Below, in pieces: positions 22,667 through 34,154 of a stretch of DNA of 64,000 nucleotides (position 1 is the stretch's first letter; each line of letters starts with the position of its first letter). Source of the DNA: Eutreptiella sp. 'Long Island Sound 2002' (Eukaryota > Euglenozoa > Euglenophyceae > Eutreptiales > Eutreptiaceae). The position numbers and the translations under genes are program-made. Location of the stretch: positions 7,815,465 through 7,879,464 of the forward strand of contig OZ038395.1 of assembly GCA_964036045.1 (NCBI GenBank), written 5' to 3'. The notes beneath the pieces are model-generated. The model searched no databases and was not told the DNA's origin. It worked only from the letters and a program-made list of their open reading frames with translations.

Positions 22667-22702
22667 TCAAAATGATCAGCGCAACGTGGGGATCATTTTG
22701 AG
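22667..22702 (+). repeat. Short hairpin TCAAAATGATC ... GATCATTTTGA
   Basis: 11-bp perfect arms around a 13-base GC-rich loop. A related hairpin lies at 40980-41016 with 10-bp arms and similar flanks. Confidence 0.6.
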
Positions 22703-23392
22703 CCATAGATGTTGGGTTGACCCCCCCCCCCCCCCGCACGGCAGGTAGGGCAGCGCCAGCCCAAACCCCCCTCCCGGCACGGCGACCAAGGAGGGGGAGG
22801 GGGGGGTTGGGCAAATGGGCTTCCGTGCCATCCCCCCCTCGCAAAGCAAGTTTCTTCCCGCCCTGCCGTGCGACAAGGACGTGGTTGCACACCTGCTGGC
22901 GTCTGAGGGGTGTGCAGGTGCCGGACCCGCACTCGCCCTGCGCGGGGGGTGCACTGTTGCATGGGGGCATGGAGCATGCCTCGGGGATGTTCAGAAGAAG
23001 GCGGCCGTTTTTTTGGGGTGGGGATGGGGGGCTATCGGACACTCAGTGACAGAGGGAGAGCGGGGGATGGGCGCGGCAAGTGGCGGGAGTGACGTGTATT
23101 GTTGTGGCGAAATGCGGTACCGAAGGCGCCGGAAATTCGTTTTTTTTTTTGGCCGGCCCCCGTTCTACCCCCCGTGCCAGGACTCAAAACGCTCAGATGT
23201 TTGTGGAGAAATCAAATGTGGGTGAACAACACGAAAAAAAACTTCGAGCCCCTGACCCTACCTCCAAGTCGACTGGCCCATCCATCTGTCACCTGTCACT
23301 TATGCGAGGGGGCACCATGAGCACCCCTGCCATGCATGCGCCTCGCCCCCCCTGCCTGCCTGCCTCCCGACGCATGCAATGGTCGCATCCAG

Positions 23393-23575
23393 GCACCATC
23401 TCACCGAACTGGTGCGCGGACGAGGGCGGCATGTGCTACGGCTGCACCGGCGCGGTCCGATTCGGCTCCGGCGTGGGCTGGTACTACCAGCAAGTGACCA
23501 GCTCCATCAGCTGCACTGCCGCCGCCTTCGGAGGGGACCCCAACGTCGGCCAGATGAAGCACTGCGAGTGCGTAG
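23393..23575 (+). CDS. Exon 13: small cysteine module, copy 1
   Basis: 61 codons, phase 1-1 (CGCATCCAG acceptor, G|GTGTGC donor). Pattern: WCADEGGMCYGCTGAVRFG, a WYYQQVTSSISCTAAAFGG stretch, DPNVGQMKHCECVG. Exon 14 repeats the cysteine layout. It matches a short module I recall from various algal and protist extracellular proteins (C..EGG.C.C.G.V.FG ... C....FG.DP..G....C.C), but I know no function for it. Confidence 0.78.
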
Positions 23576-25068
23576 GTGTGCCGTGCTTCGGGGGGTCCCG
23601 GAGCGTTGATATGCGGGGGCGCCCCGTCCAACAGCCATCGCACGTCGCTCGTCATGAGGCGCAGGAGGCCGCGGCTCCACGACGACCGACAGTGGGATGT
23701 GGTTGGCACAAAAAAAGGGGGCCTTGAAACAGGGACACGGACAAGTGGCACGTTGCCGCGCCGCCGGTGATGTGGGTGGTGCGGCCCCGTGCTGCCCCAT
23801 ATCTTTATGGATCGGAGTGGTAGGCGGCAGCCCTGGGTAGCCCTGTGCAACGCTGTGGGGGGGCTTGGGCTCCCCATGCCTTGCCGGGGTGTGCTACCCT
23901 CTGAGGTTTGAGGCAGCATTCGTGCCTTTTGCGGCAGTGTTCCTGCGATCTGGATTCATTTGGCAGTCCGCCGTGGCAATGGCTGCAGGGGTGAGGAGAG
24001 ACCAATGCTTTCTGGACAGGGATCGGTGGGGGCCCCAGAGTGGCGTGTCAGCAGCATTTCTGTCGAGGGGGGGGGGGGGGGGCGGTTGGCGGGGGCGGTT
24101 GGGGACGGGAGAGGGCGGCTGGTTGCAGGCTCGGCCCACGCGAAGGGCTCGGTTAGGGTGGGTCACACTACCGCGGGTTACAGCCGCGCACTTTTTAGGG
24201 GGTTACGGTCGGTTGCAGCAAACTGGTGCGGTCGCAGTAGGTTGCAGCGGCTTTCAGTGGGTGACGGCAGGTGACAGTGGGGCGCCTGGCAGACTGGAAG
24301 GAGGTTACGGAGGGTTGCAGCAATATTTTTTGTTGGTTGGCGACAGCAGCAGCCAAATGTTAAGACAGATGGGTACAGTAGGCTGCAGCGGAGTTTTTGT
24401 AGGTTGCAGTAAGTCACAGCGAACTTAGGGTACAGTAGGGTACAGCAACGTTTTAGTAGGTGACAGCAGGTTACAGTACAAGGGGGAGTATCAGACGCGG
24501 TGCGCGCGCGGTGCATGCGTGGTGCGGGTACTGGGGTTGTTCCGTAGACCCTTTCATCCAGAGCCAATCAGGCCGCATGGTAATGCCTCAAGAGCCCACC
24601 AGGTACCATTTACAACTCCTCTCCCAGTAGACCATCTCCTCGGGAAGTTGTTCAAATACCTGACGCGGTGCGGACGCGGTGCGCGCGCGGTGCGGATACT
24701 CCCCCCAAGACTCTTCCATGACCTACTGCTGCTCCCGGTCCTGTAGTCTCAGTTCTATCACCTGTTTGCAGGGAGACGTGTGTGTCAGGGGTAGTGCAGC
24801 AGGGCTGCCCCGGATCGACCCACAGGGCCGGGCAGGAAACGGCAGGTAATCTTAGAGTACCTGGGAGGATGGGCCCCAGAACTGCAGTCGGTTACAGTCA
24901 GTGACCCGCACCTTTGTAGTCGGTTACAGTCGGTTACGCACCATTGGGTGGTGGGACCATTGCAGTGGCACGCCGCCCAAGGGCCGTACGCCACGAGCCT
25001 CTCTGCCTCTCTCTGTCACGCACCCGCGTCGTTTCCTGTCCGGCCCACCTCCCCGCGCCTCCTTCCAG
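23576..25068 (+). other. Intron 13 with imperfect GGTTACAGT minisatellite
   Basis: 24125-24475 is a degenerate array of GGTTGCAG / GGTTACAGT / GGTGACAG words. GCGCGCGGTGC patches lie at about 24497-24520 and 24668-24700. No exon seen. Confidence 0.6.
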
Positions 25069-25254
25069 ACCCACTTCCCGCGGATTTCTGCTCCAACGAG
25101 CACGAGACCTGCCAGTGCGACGGCATCGTGTCCTTCGGCGCCGGCCCGTACGTGACGTCGCGCCTCGTGTCTGGCTCAGTGCCGTGCACTGCCGCGGAGT
25201 TCGGGGTGTCGACTGGCGGCGTGGGCCGCATCTGCAACTGCACGGCAGACCAAA
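25069..25254 (+). CDS. Exon 14: small cysteine module, copy 2
   Basis: 62 codons, phase 1-1 (CTCCTTCCAG acceptor, A|GTATGT donor). DFCSNEHETCQCDGIVSFG, SGSVPCTAAEFG and GRICNCTADQ follow the cysteine spacing of exon 13. The two exons are adjacent in the gene and look like a tandem exon duplication. Confidence 0.8.
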
Positions 25255-26405
25255 GTATGTCACAAATGACGTGTGGTGCTGTGGGTGGGTGTTTGCACCG
25301 GAAGTTCGCAGTGGGCCGCACGCGCCAAGAGCCTGGCGAACCCCGCACCCGTCTCCCGGTGCGCGTGCGCGCTCTTCGAAATTGGCCGGATTTCGCCCCC
25401 ACGGATGCAGCAGCCCTTGGGTAGTAGACATTCCACAGTCACCCACGAAACTACCCCCCCTCACATACACTCTCCCCCACACGCTCCCCCCTGTCCACGC
25501 ACACACACCCCTCTCCTCATACACCCCCTCCCCCCACACACACATTGCCCCCCCCCCCCCATGCGTACCCCACAATCCCATAGCCACACACACGCCCACA
25601 CAAGTGCATCAAACCCCAGGGGCCGACAAGCAAACCTACTCGACCTTTTGATGGTGTTCCCCCAAGAACAACGGGGTCTCCCCCTTTACGGAATGACCAA
25701 CACGTCCCATCCCACCCCCAAGTCCGCCCCCCCCCCCCACCCTCCACCCCCGGCATGACCATAACAGAAGGAGGAACCCCTCGGAAAAAGTGTGTTTGGG
25801 TGGCAAAACTCCGGACAAATATCGGGACGGAAATTATTCAATGTGTATGCCCCCCTCCCCCTCTGGTAGATTGAAACAATGGCATATCCTCGCAATTATC
25901 TGACGATGACACGTACAATGTCAAAAGAAGTGTTACGGTATCAGGTGCACAGGCGGCATTTCGTTTCTAAGGTGTAATGGCAGCTCTAGAACATGGTATC
26001 GGACTTAGAGGTGGCCAAGGGGAAAATCGCAGAAATCCGTGACAATGTCTGGACACATGCCTCGCATCTGCCCCCCTCAATTTCGTCGTGGGCGTGTCAT
26101 GGAATCCCCCCCCCCCTTCCCCCCCGCGCTGAGTGGCACACGGGGAGGAGGGGGCAGGGTGCTGGGTGTGCCTTGTGGACATGCGGGTGTGCCGGCCCTT
26201 GACGGTGACCGCGCTCCATCAGGGCGTGTTTCGGTGGACAAATTTCCCCCCCCTTGAAAAGGTGGGCCTGCAACTGCTGTCGGTTCCCCCAACCGACGTC
26301 GGTTACCCTCTAACCGCTGTTGTATCCCTCCGACCGCCGTTGGGTGCCCTTCAAGTGCCGTCCATTGTGTGCCCGAACACTGCGCTGACTACCGCACACC
26401 CGCAG
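25255..26405 (+). other. Intron 14
   Basis: Pyrimidine/CA-rich stretch (25440-25620) and C runs at 25548-25560, 25728-25738 and 26107-26118. The TTGTAACCG-like words at 26280-26340 resemble the CGTCATCGGTTAC motif of intron 3. No exon seen. Confidence 0.55.
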
Positions 26406-26744
26406 GCCGAGTCGTGGTCACGGTGTACGAGGGCGCGGGCTGCACCGGGCGGTCGCGAGGCGTGAAGGAGAGCGAGTTCGCGGCCGGCCGGCACCCCAAC
26501 GGATGGGACGCGTGCAACGAGCAATGGAGCGACGGCACCGCCATGGCCTACCAGTCGGCCGCGCGTACGTGGCTCATGTCTTTCACGGTCCACCCCGGCT
26601 TCGCGGTCAACACGTCCGACTCGTGCCACGACGGCTTCTTCTACGCTTCGAAGGTGAACAAGCACAGCCACGTCACTGCGTTGGACGGGTGTGTGGACGC
26701 CGACTACGACTTCAACTACGTGGAGTTCATGAAGTCCACCGCAG
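26406..26744 (+). CDS. Exon 15: unrecognised 113-residue module
   Basis: Acceptor ACACCCGCAG, donor G|GTGCTC, phase 1-1. Starts RVVVTVYEGAGCTGRSRGV, then a NGWDACNEQWSDGTAMAYQS segment, RTWLMSFTVHPGFAV, SDSCHDGFFYAS and ALDGCVDADYDFNYVEFM. The first strand (VTVYEGAGCTGRSR) slightly recalls a beta/gamma-crystallin motif, but the rest does not fit clearly, so I leave it unnamed. Cysteine content fits an extracellular module. Confidence 0.75.
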
Positions 26745-27685
26745 GTGCTCCGCAGACGGTGGCCGAGGAGGAAGGACGGGGGCAGGCCTTTGCTTAAGGG
26801 GAGGGGGGGGTTACCCAAGGGTCACACAGCCCCTTGCCTCATGCCTTTGCTTGCCCCCCAACCACCTGCACCCGCCCCTGCAACCGCCAGTAACTGCCCC
26901 CAACCGCTTTGTGAGTCACCTGCACCCGCCATTGTAACTGCCCCTGGGACCTCCAAACCCCCCCCCCCCTTAATTAAGCAAAGGCCTGGACAAGGGGGAT
27001 AGTCAGGGGCTGGACGGACGGCAGTGCTGTGCCGTAGGAAACAGACCTCGTGCTCCTGGGCCCAGGGATGCATTGGAAGGGAGGGACATACCCCCCGCCC
27101 CTCCAGGGCGCCCCGTCTATGCCCAGCCACTCGAATGGCAAGCGCCAGCTTCAACATTTGTAACCGACAGTAACCGCCCGCAACCGCTTTGGCAACCTCC
27201 TCCAACCGACTGTCTTCCCGCTTCCGGATTCGCCTCTGAGGTGCCTTCCCTTCTAATTTTCCCTGGTCAGGCCCCTCCTCTGTGGTGTCCATGGCGTCCT
27301 GGCTGTGGTGAGAGTCTTCAATAGATCTTACCCGGATGGACGTTCTCGATGGACCTACCTACCCCCCCCTTTGCTGGAGAACAACGCGCTTGTCAGTGAA
27401 GAACCAATGGCTGGAATTGTGTTGGGGGCGGGTGGGATGCATTGGAAGGGGGGGGAAGCCCCCCCCCCCCCCTCCCCTCTCCAGGGCGCCCACCCTATGC
27501 CTGGCCACTGTCCCCCTGGCGGCAAGTGCCAGCTTCAATGGCATTTGTAACCGACAGTAACCGCCCCCAACCGCTTTGGCAACCTCCTCCAACCGCCTGT
27601 CCATCCGCCTCTAGGGCCCCCTCTGGGGTCCCTTCCCTTCGACTGCATCCCTGCCCATGTCCAGCGCCTGCTGTTGCCTCCTCAG
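26745..27685 (+). other. Intron 15 with two family D copies
   Basis: Tandemly placed family D copies at about 27061-27270 and 27435-27655. The second stops about 30 bases before the acceptor. 26800-26960 holds a degenerate CAACCGCC-like stretch. Confidence 0.6.
27435..27655 (+). repeat. Family D copy near a splice acceptor
   Basis: From GGGATGCATTGGAAGGGG to CTTCGACTGCATCCCTGCCC. It is followed directly by the pyrimidine tract CTGCTGTTGCCTCCTCAG of exon 16. Confidence 0.65.
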
Positions 27686-28105
27686 ACCAGCCGGTGCTGA
27701 CGAACGACAACAACTTGGTCTACAACATCGTCGAGATGAAGGAGGGGGTCAAGGCGTGGTCCGACCGCACCTACGTCTACACCTCCGTGCCCCAGCGGAT
27801 GATCGGGGGCTGGCTCTTCCAGGGGCCCGTGGCGGCCGTCCCCAGGTACACCGTCTTCACCGTCGAGGTCACGGTGCCGTCCCACGTGTACGTCCTGCTG
27901 CAGCAGGACTGGCGGGACGGCGGGTTCGACACGAGCCTGCCGGCCGACGGGTGGATCAACCAGGGCTACGGGCCCGTCTGGATGGACACCAGCAGCGTGA
28001 ACACCATGAAGGTGCTGAAGCGGTCCCTCCCGGCGCACGGCCGCGTGACGCTCCCGGCGACCACCACGAGCCAGACCGTGTTCAGCATTGTCGTTGTGCC
28101 GATCG
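27686..28105 (+). CDS. Exon 16: unrecognised 140-residue module
   Basis: Acceptor GTTGCCTCCTCAG, donor G|GTGTGT, phase 1-1. It includes LVYNIVEMKEGVKAW, SDRTYVYTSVPQRMIGGWLF, YTVFTVEVTVPSHVYVLLQQ, DGWINQGYGPVWMDT, VLKRSLPAHGRVTLPA and TVFSIVVVPIG. There is no cysteine, unlike most modules here. The strand pattern suggests a beta-sandwich carbohydrate-binding type, but I cannot assign a family. Confidence 0.76.
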
Positions 28106-29451
28106 GTGTGTGGGGGTGGCAGATCAGGGCGTGGACAGGGGAGGGGAAAGGTGCGCTGCGGGGTGCGTTGCGCGGGGCAAGGGGCCCTGACGCTCATCAC
28201 ACCAAAAGGGGGTCCCTCCGTTTCTCCTCCAAACCCCTGATTGCGCGTTCCTAACACCCGTTGAAACATTCGCAGCTCGACGCACGTTGGGCGCGGGTTG
28301 GACGCGTGTCGGGGGCGGTCATCTCGAAAGCGGAAGCACGCGCGACAACCCTACGCACGGGCACCGCTCCATGGCCCGACCCCCAAAACTTCGCTGCCCG
28401 CGTGGGCACGACGGATTAGGGTAAGAAAAGTGTCAGAAGGAGGTCCCCTCCCCGGGTCCACCCCCCCCCCCCTCCTCGTCTTCCAATTCAGGTGAAAAGT
28501 CGGGTTGGGCAATCGGTAATAGAATCTCCCAATGGTGAAGCGTCGTGTGGTTGTACCTTTGCAAGGCGATCGTGGTGCCTTTGTCAGGAGTCTCAGGAAT
28601 CTGTAGAGTGCTTTGTGCCATATTGCCCTTTGTTCTCTACAGATGCCTCAGACTCTTGCCAAAAATTCCCATTTCTGCTGCACGCCCCACTCCTGCTCCA
28701 ACGCGTGAGCAGGGTGTGTGGGCAGTGCTTGTGTTTCAGCACCAAGATCGCCTCTTTGGAAAGGCACGCCAGTCCCCGTACAACCGTACACAGAAGGCTG
28801 TCGGCGGGAGTACCACAAGGATGGGTTTTTGTCCGCCGTTGTTGCTTGTCAAGGAGTGTGACAGGAAATTGAGGCCCCTGGGCCACGTGGGATTCATGAG
28901 ACTAAATTTCAAACGTCTCTGGTGCACCAGCAGGCACTGCAGGATGCAAACCCTAGGCCCCAGACTAAATTGAAAAGAATTGAAGTTCAAGTTATGAAGT
29001 AATGGTTGGGCAGCAGGTTCTGATGATGTTGAATTGTTGAGGTACAACATTTCAGAACAAAATACCCTTTCATGCTCTGCTAAGAGGGTGGTTTTGCTAA
29101 TGGACTGTAGTTGCACCCCTGTGTTGTACTTATTGCAGTGAATTTTGTTTTTAACTTTTGGCGAACACTGATGTAGTTTGCTATTGCATTGAGTTTTGAT
29201 CGCTTTGGTGCTACGTCTATGCAAAACTGTCCGGGGTGCAATTCCCAGTGGATGCATCTGGGATGATGAGTAAAGGCAAGCATGACATGCAGTTATGCAA
29301 AACAAAATTCAAACACCTTTGCACCAACTATGTTTGGGAGTCCTGTTGAAAAGGAGGAGGGTCACCCCCCCCCTCCAGACCCCCCCCCCTCTTCTCCACT
29401 CGAATTCTTTCCTGCACGGCTCGCGCCCGGTCGGTTCGTGTCGCGCTTTAG
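28106..29451 (+). other. Intron 16
   Basis: 28500-29340 is notably A/T-richer than its surroundings and free of C runs. I see no exon, repeat family or RNA gene in it. Confidence 0.5.
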
Positions 29452-29889
29452 GCTGCAACGAGGCCCTGATCGGCACCAACGGGGCGGACTACCGCGGGTG
29501 CCAGACCCACACCCGCAGCGGGAAGCTGTGCCAGCGGTGGGACGCCCAGACCCCCCACGGGCACACGAAGGGCCCCACCGACCACCCCAACGCGGGCCTG
29601 GACGAGAACTACTGCCGCAACCCCGACGGCTGGAGCGGCGGCATCTGGTGCTACACCACCGACCCCGCCACCCGCTGGGAGGAGTGCGACCCGGTGAAGC
29701 CTGTGAAGCCCGGCTTCTGCCAGGTCGAGCTCGACAGCAGCGGGTTCTGCCTGGCCGCCGAGGGCGGGGCCGTCCGCCTCGAGCCGTGCTTCGAGAACGT
29801 CACGCAGCGGTGGGAGTTCGACGAGGTGCACAAGAGCGTGCAGCCGCTGAGCGACCCCGGGCAGTGCCTGACCACGGACAGCCAGCCAG
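29452..29889 (+). CDS. Exon 17: kringle domain 3 fused to the first half of a ricin-type lectin domain
   Basis: 146 codons, phase 1-1 (GCGCTTTAG acceptor, G|GTCCGG donor). Residues about 2-82 are a kringle with six canonical cysteines (GADYRGCQTHTR, LCQRWDAQTPHGH, ENYCRNPDG, IWCYTTDP, WEECDP). Residues about 88-146 are ricin B-like: GFCLAAEGGAVRLEPC, a QRWEF (the QxW motif), then PGQCLTTD. The continuation of the ricin pattern is found not in exon 18 or 19 but at the start of exon 20. Confidence 0.9.
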
Positions 29890-32236
29890 GTCCGGAGGGG
29901 CCGTGGGCGGGATGCGCGGGCGACGCGCATGCGATGCGCGTGCGGCGACTTCACTGAGGGTCAGTGGTCGGGATGCAGGCAGGGAAGTGCCTGGTGGCCC
30001 GTCGAGGGGGGGGGGGGTGCTCTGAGGGTGAGGAAAGCAGCGATCCCACGCAACATGCGGAGGGAAGAACGGGTGACTGTCCAGGGCCCGTGAAGAAACA
30101 ACAACCCGACGGAATGTCACACAGGGAGGGAGACGTAAGCGCGGTGCACCACGCGGTGCGCGCGCGGTGCATTCGTTTTCCACGTGCGCGTACAACCTTT
30201 TCTTTCCCCTTGTGCTGTTTTCTGCACCTCACCACTATTTGCCCCTCCCTTGTGGTGAGCCTGTGTGCCGTGGCTGCGGGGCTTGGGCACCCCAAGAAGT
30301 AACGCTCCGAAACGCGAAACGAGTGCATTGAGCACAGCGAAACGCGAAACGTTCGAAACGGCCCCACAGGCTTGGGCACCCTGTGGGGCACTAGGCTCTT
30401 CGGTCGAGCGGCCGTACCGGAGAGTTCTACATCCTCTTCTTCCTCTTCCTACGGCCCTCCCCTGGCAGGGGGTGTGGGCGGCCACAACCACCATTGGTGA
30501 GGAGGATGGAGTGGAGGCCTCCGTTGTTGTGTGCTTACCCCTTAGGCCACCGCGTCCTTGCCACCCTGAAAAAATGTGAAAAATGCAGGAAAGGGTTGGT
30601 AGAAACGTAAGCGCGGTGCGCGCGCGGTGCACCACGCGGTGCGCGCGGTGCGTATATCTCCCTCAGGGGGGAAGAGTTCGTCTGATTCCCCCCTGATTTT
30701 GGGAACAGTGCAGCCCCCCCCCCCCCCCCCCCTGGGGGGGTCAGTTCCTGAGTGCCTATTTTTTTTCGACCATGAGGCGCCTCTGGTACCACTGATGAGG
30801 ATTTTGTTTCCCTGAGCTTGCGCGCTTGCCCGCCGTAGCGCGTAACTGACACGTCTCCGTACGGGGGTCAGCTCTTTCGAGCGGGTGGGTTGCGTGTCGT
30901 GTTGCGTCCCTCCGCCGGACTACAGCTCAAGGGCCTTTGTCCTTTCCCGGTGTCTTGATGTCTGAAGGCAAGTTGTCGATAGACGAAGCTCTGTGACCCA
31001 TCCCCTGGGTATATGGGGGGCGGGTGCCAACGTAACCCCCGCCCCCCCCGGGTCTCAGGCGACTTCCTGGATGCAGATTCAACACGCCTTCAAGCGAAGT
31101 CCGGCACATTTGCTCGATTTCGCATTCGAGCGGCTTCGCTCTCTGCAAGTGGGGCAGTACCCAATGTGGGGGTTGAGGTAGCGTGCGAGTAGGCACCCGC
31201 CACCTGACTGCTGGGGGTTGTGGGCGTGGCTGCGCTTTGCTGACGGTGGGGCTGGGGTCGACGCCCCGGCGGTGGATGGGGGGGGGACGAGGAGCAGGTG
31301 CATCAGGGGGAGTTGGGATGTCTCCCTCTGGGGCAAACACCCGCATATTTGCAGGTCAGGGCAGGCACTTGCGCCTTCCAGACACACACGCGTTGTGGAC
31401 AGGGCCCCCGGACGACCTGCATCGTTGAATGGGGCCTCCACGGGCTCAGACTTGGAGCTACCGCTGGTCCCAGGAAACACTGCTGATTCCCCACTTGACC
31501 CGACAATCGGTTACGCTCGTCCCCATTTGCCCCACACAACCGTGTTGATGTGTACCTCTGGGTATAGGGGGGGGGGGGTATTTCGGCAGGGGACAATTTG
31601 GGGGGGGGGGGGGGGTTTCAGATTTGGTGCCGGAATCCCCTCCCCGATTTTTTTTAACGCAATCCGGGCCATTCCTTGCCCCCGGGGTCGGCAGCTCACA
31701 TGTTTCTTCCGTCGGGAGGTGCTGGGGCCCGTGTATTGCATGTCAGGACCGGTGCGTGTCCCCAACGGATTCTTCTTGTGTCCCTTGTGTACCCCGCAGA
31801 ATGATGTTGTGTACCCGGTGGTTGTGTATCCCGAGAGATGGTGTTGTGTATCCGCTTGTATCCCGAGGGCTGGGGGGTTCCCGCTGCTGTACGCCAGGCA
31901 CCAGAATTTGGGGGTGCCCGAAATCTCCCCCACCCAAGAATACCCCCCCACCCCCCTGTACGTGTATTGTCTCTGTCTTGGGTGTTGTTGTGGCTCTGTG
32001 TGTTGGCCGGTGGTGCCGCCTGCCCCCGCTTGTGCCCCAAAGTAGTTACCCTCGGCCCCGCCTGTTCTGCAAACGGGGTGCCGCGTGTCCCTGCGTGTCC
32101 GGCCACGCGGGAGCTCCAACTCCGAACCGGTTCCTTTCGAGGCATGAAACCGTAGCCCATGGCATTTTGCCCCTGGCGCCATCCAGCGCGCCATCACCGG
32201 ATGGGCGGTGGTCGCATGCGCACACCTGCTCTGCAG
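29890..32236 (+). other. Intron 17
   Basis: Partial family B (30020-30125), two GCGGTGCGCGCGCGGTGC clusters (30135-30175 and 30605-30655), C run at 30714-30732, G runs at 31567-31618. No exon seen. Confidence 0.55.
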
Positions 32237-32542
32237 CTCCGTCGTACGTCGCGGTGACGTCCGGATCGTGCCAAAGCCATGGGCACACGCCTGTGCTGAC
32301 GAAGCCCGAGTGCGTCGCCGCGGCCCTCGCGCTGGGGTACCAACAGAACTGGGGGCCGCACGGCGGCTACAACGACGTCGTCGACGGGTGCTCCGTCCGA
32401 TTCTCGGACAACCTGTTCCTGAATCCGCTGGGCAAGTGTGTAGCTGGCAGCGGCACGCCGACGTGGGTCCCGAACCTGAACGGCGTGGCCGACTGCCAAT
32501 GCTCCGCGTTCCAGCCCTGCCTGTGCCAGGCGGCCCCAGCAG
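32237..32542 (+). CDS. Exon 18: unrecognised Cys-rich module
   Basis: 102 codons, phase 1-1 (CTGCTCTGCAG acceptor, G|GTGTGG donor). SYVAVTSGSCQSHGHTPV, KPECVAAALALGY, GGYNDVVDGCSVRF, LFLNPLGKCVAG and DCQCSAFQPCLCQAAP. The SGxC...C..AA..LG...GC....LxxN...C.C layout resembles a cysteine module I recall from algal and dinoflagellate surface proteins. Function unknown. It sits between the two halves of a ricin-type domain. Confidence 0.78.
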
Positions 32543-33896
32543 GTGTGGCCTCCCCGCGGGGCCGACTCCGGCACTGACTTGTGCGCAATTGGGGGGGGGG
32601 GGGATCGGTGCACGTGGACATGCGTGATGGCCACGCCCACAAAGCGGCAATGCACCGCAAGACCCGCCTAAAACGTGCGAAGGGGCCCACATCAATGCAA
32701 AACGCCAGCGTCGCACGTGCGTCCCCGCTACAGCCCTGTCCCGAACAACCACCGCCCACGAGGACTCCCCTCACTCGCACCGCAAAACCCGCATGGACTC
32801 GGAGTGTGCATGTGGATGCACCTGGTCAACAGCACGGGCAACAGCCCGTCTCCGGGACAGCCCACCCCCGGAGTAGTCAAACAGGACAAGTCATCCGGGG
32901 AGGGGGGTTTGGCACCAGGCCATTGTGTTGGTTGGTTTGCCTTTGGCGGCGCCCATTGGCCTCTCGCCCTTGCACATTCCGACCCCCTGTGGGGCCAGAC
33001 GTGCTTTGGTTGTGTCCAACGGAGCCCCTGGTGTTGTCAATGGATCCACGGCCCACACAACCCTTCAGATGGCCGACCCATGGAACTGCTCGAAGGGAGG
33101 GAGGCCACCCCCTCCAAGACCCCAGCCCTGACTCTACCCACAGGCATTCCCATACCCAACCCAACCGCATTTTCAACCGCCAACAAGCTTGCAGCCGCAG
33201 CACCTTTTTTTTTTAGGAGCCGCACATGGGGGTTTTGAAGCATGCCGCAGCACCCAAAAAGTTGCATTTTTTACGGTGGTTGACAATCAGATCCTAATGC
33301 AGCCAGAGTGGCATGGTGGCATGCCAAAAAGGACGAGTTTCCTCTCTTGAGTAGCTGTGCCGTTTTCTTTGTCTGACGACCACGCTGTGCTTGCCATGTT
33401 GAGCGAACGTTCAGTCTGATGGGCCACATCCAGACAAAGGATTGTTTGCATATGGGCAACGCTTTGCACCATTTGGCTATGATGTATGTTAACAAAGCCA
33501 CCACAGATGTTTCTTGTTTGCAAGTTCGGGTTCCCGCGGATGCCTAGGTACCCACACGTTCAGCTTGAAGCATGCCGCAGCATGCTGCAGCACAAGAAAT
33601 TTTTCCAAGGGACTGCACATGCTTGACCGCCAGTCCCCCCCCCCCCCCTGTAACCGCTTTGTAGCAGCTCTGCAATTGCCCCCAAAGCTCGCTCCCGTTG
33701 AAATCTGGCGCGCGAAAAGACTGCAGGGATCTGAGCCGTCTTTTGTCAACCCCAAAGGGGAAAGCGGGGGGGGGGTGGCTCTCCGGGCTCCCAGGATAGT
33801 GCAGGTGGGGTGAGGTGTAGGCCGACTGAGGGCCCAGTTGCAGAGGCAGGTCAGCGCCCCGCGGTCAGTCTCCCATCATCGGACGGCATTCTCCAG
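32543..33896 (+). other. Intron 18
   Basis: Chimeric family A copy (32787-33020): first half in + orientation, second half (from about 32910) in - orientation. 33180-33600 is A/T-richer with no recognised content; GCATGCCGCAGCA recurs at 33239 and 33568. Confidence 0.55.
32787..33020 (+). repeat. Family A head-to-head chimera
   Basis: 32787-32905 follows the + orientation of family A (GCATGGACTCGGAGTGTGCA to AAGTCATCCGGGG). 32910-33020 follows its reverse complement (TTGGCACCAGGCCATTG, TTTGCCTTTGGCGGCG). Confidence 0.65.
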
Positions 33897-34154
33897 GCGC
33901 CGGATGTTCCGGATTGAGTGCGAGCCCCTTGGGGCAGTTCTGCGGATACAACAATGGGGAAGTGAACCTGGGCGACTGGAGGACAAAGTCCTGCGAGCAG
34001 CAGTGCACTGAGTACCTCGCGGGACGCGAGGGCTGCTGCCGCCAGAAGACCAACAAGGCGCACTGCTGGGTCACGGTCGGGGGGGCGCCAAACGTCCAAG
34101 TGAAGCCCCATTCCAGCAGCGGCTTCCAGTCGGTGATGTGCAATGGAGCAGCAG
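33897..34154 (+). CDS. Exon 19: unrecognised Cys-rich module
   Basis: 86 codons, phase 1-1 (ATTCTCCAG acceptor, G|GTGCGC donor). GQFCGYNNGEVNLGDWRTKS, CEQQCTEYLAGREGCCRQ, KAHCWVTVGG, GFQSVMCNGAAG. Eight or nine cysteines in 86 residues. The C..QC..YL....GCC.......C.W layout is reminiscent of small Cys modules of protist surface proteins. I cannot name it. Confidence 0.76.

Larger units (their letters stand above)
20722..23392 (+). other. Intron 12
   Basis: Family B copy (20757-21305) followed by two partial B copies (about 21440-21655 and 21740-21860), a family F-like GAAAATTTCG segment (21865-21930), G/C runs, and a hairpin (22667-22702). 22710-23390 has C runs and no recognised content. 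Confidence 0.55.

Noticed and set aside
31511-32752. 413-codon open frame on the - strand
   Set aside because: It is antisense to exon 18 and flanking intron. Long antisense frames are expected opposite GC-rich codons, and the exon on the + strand has splice-phase support.
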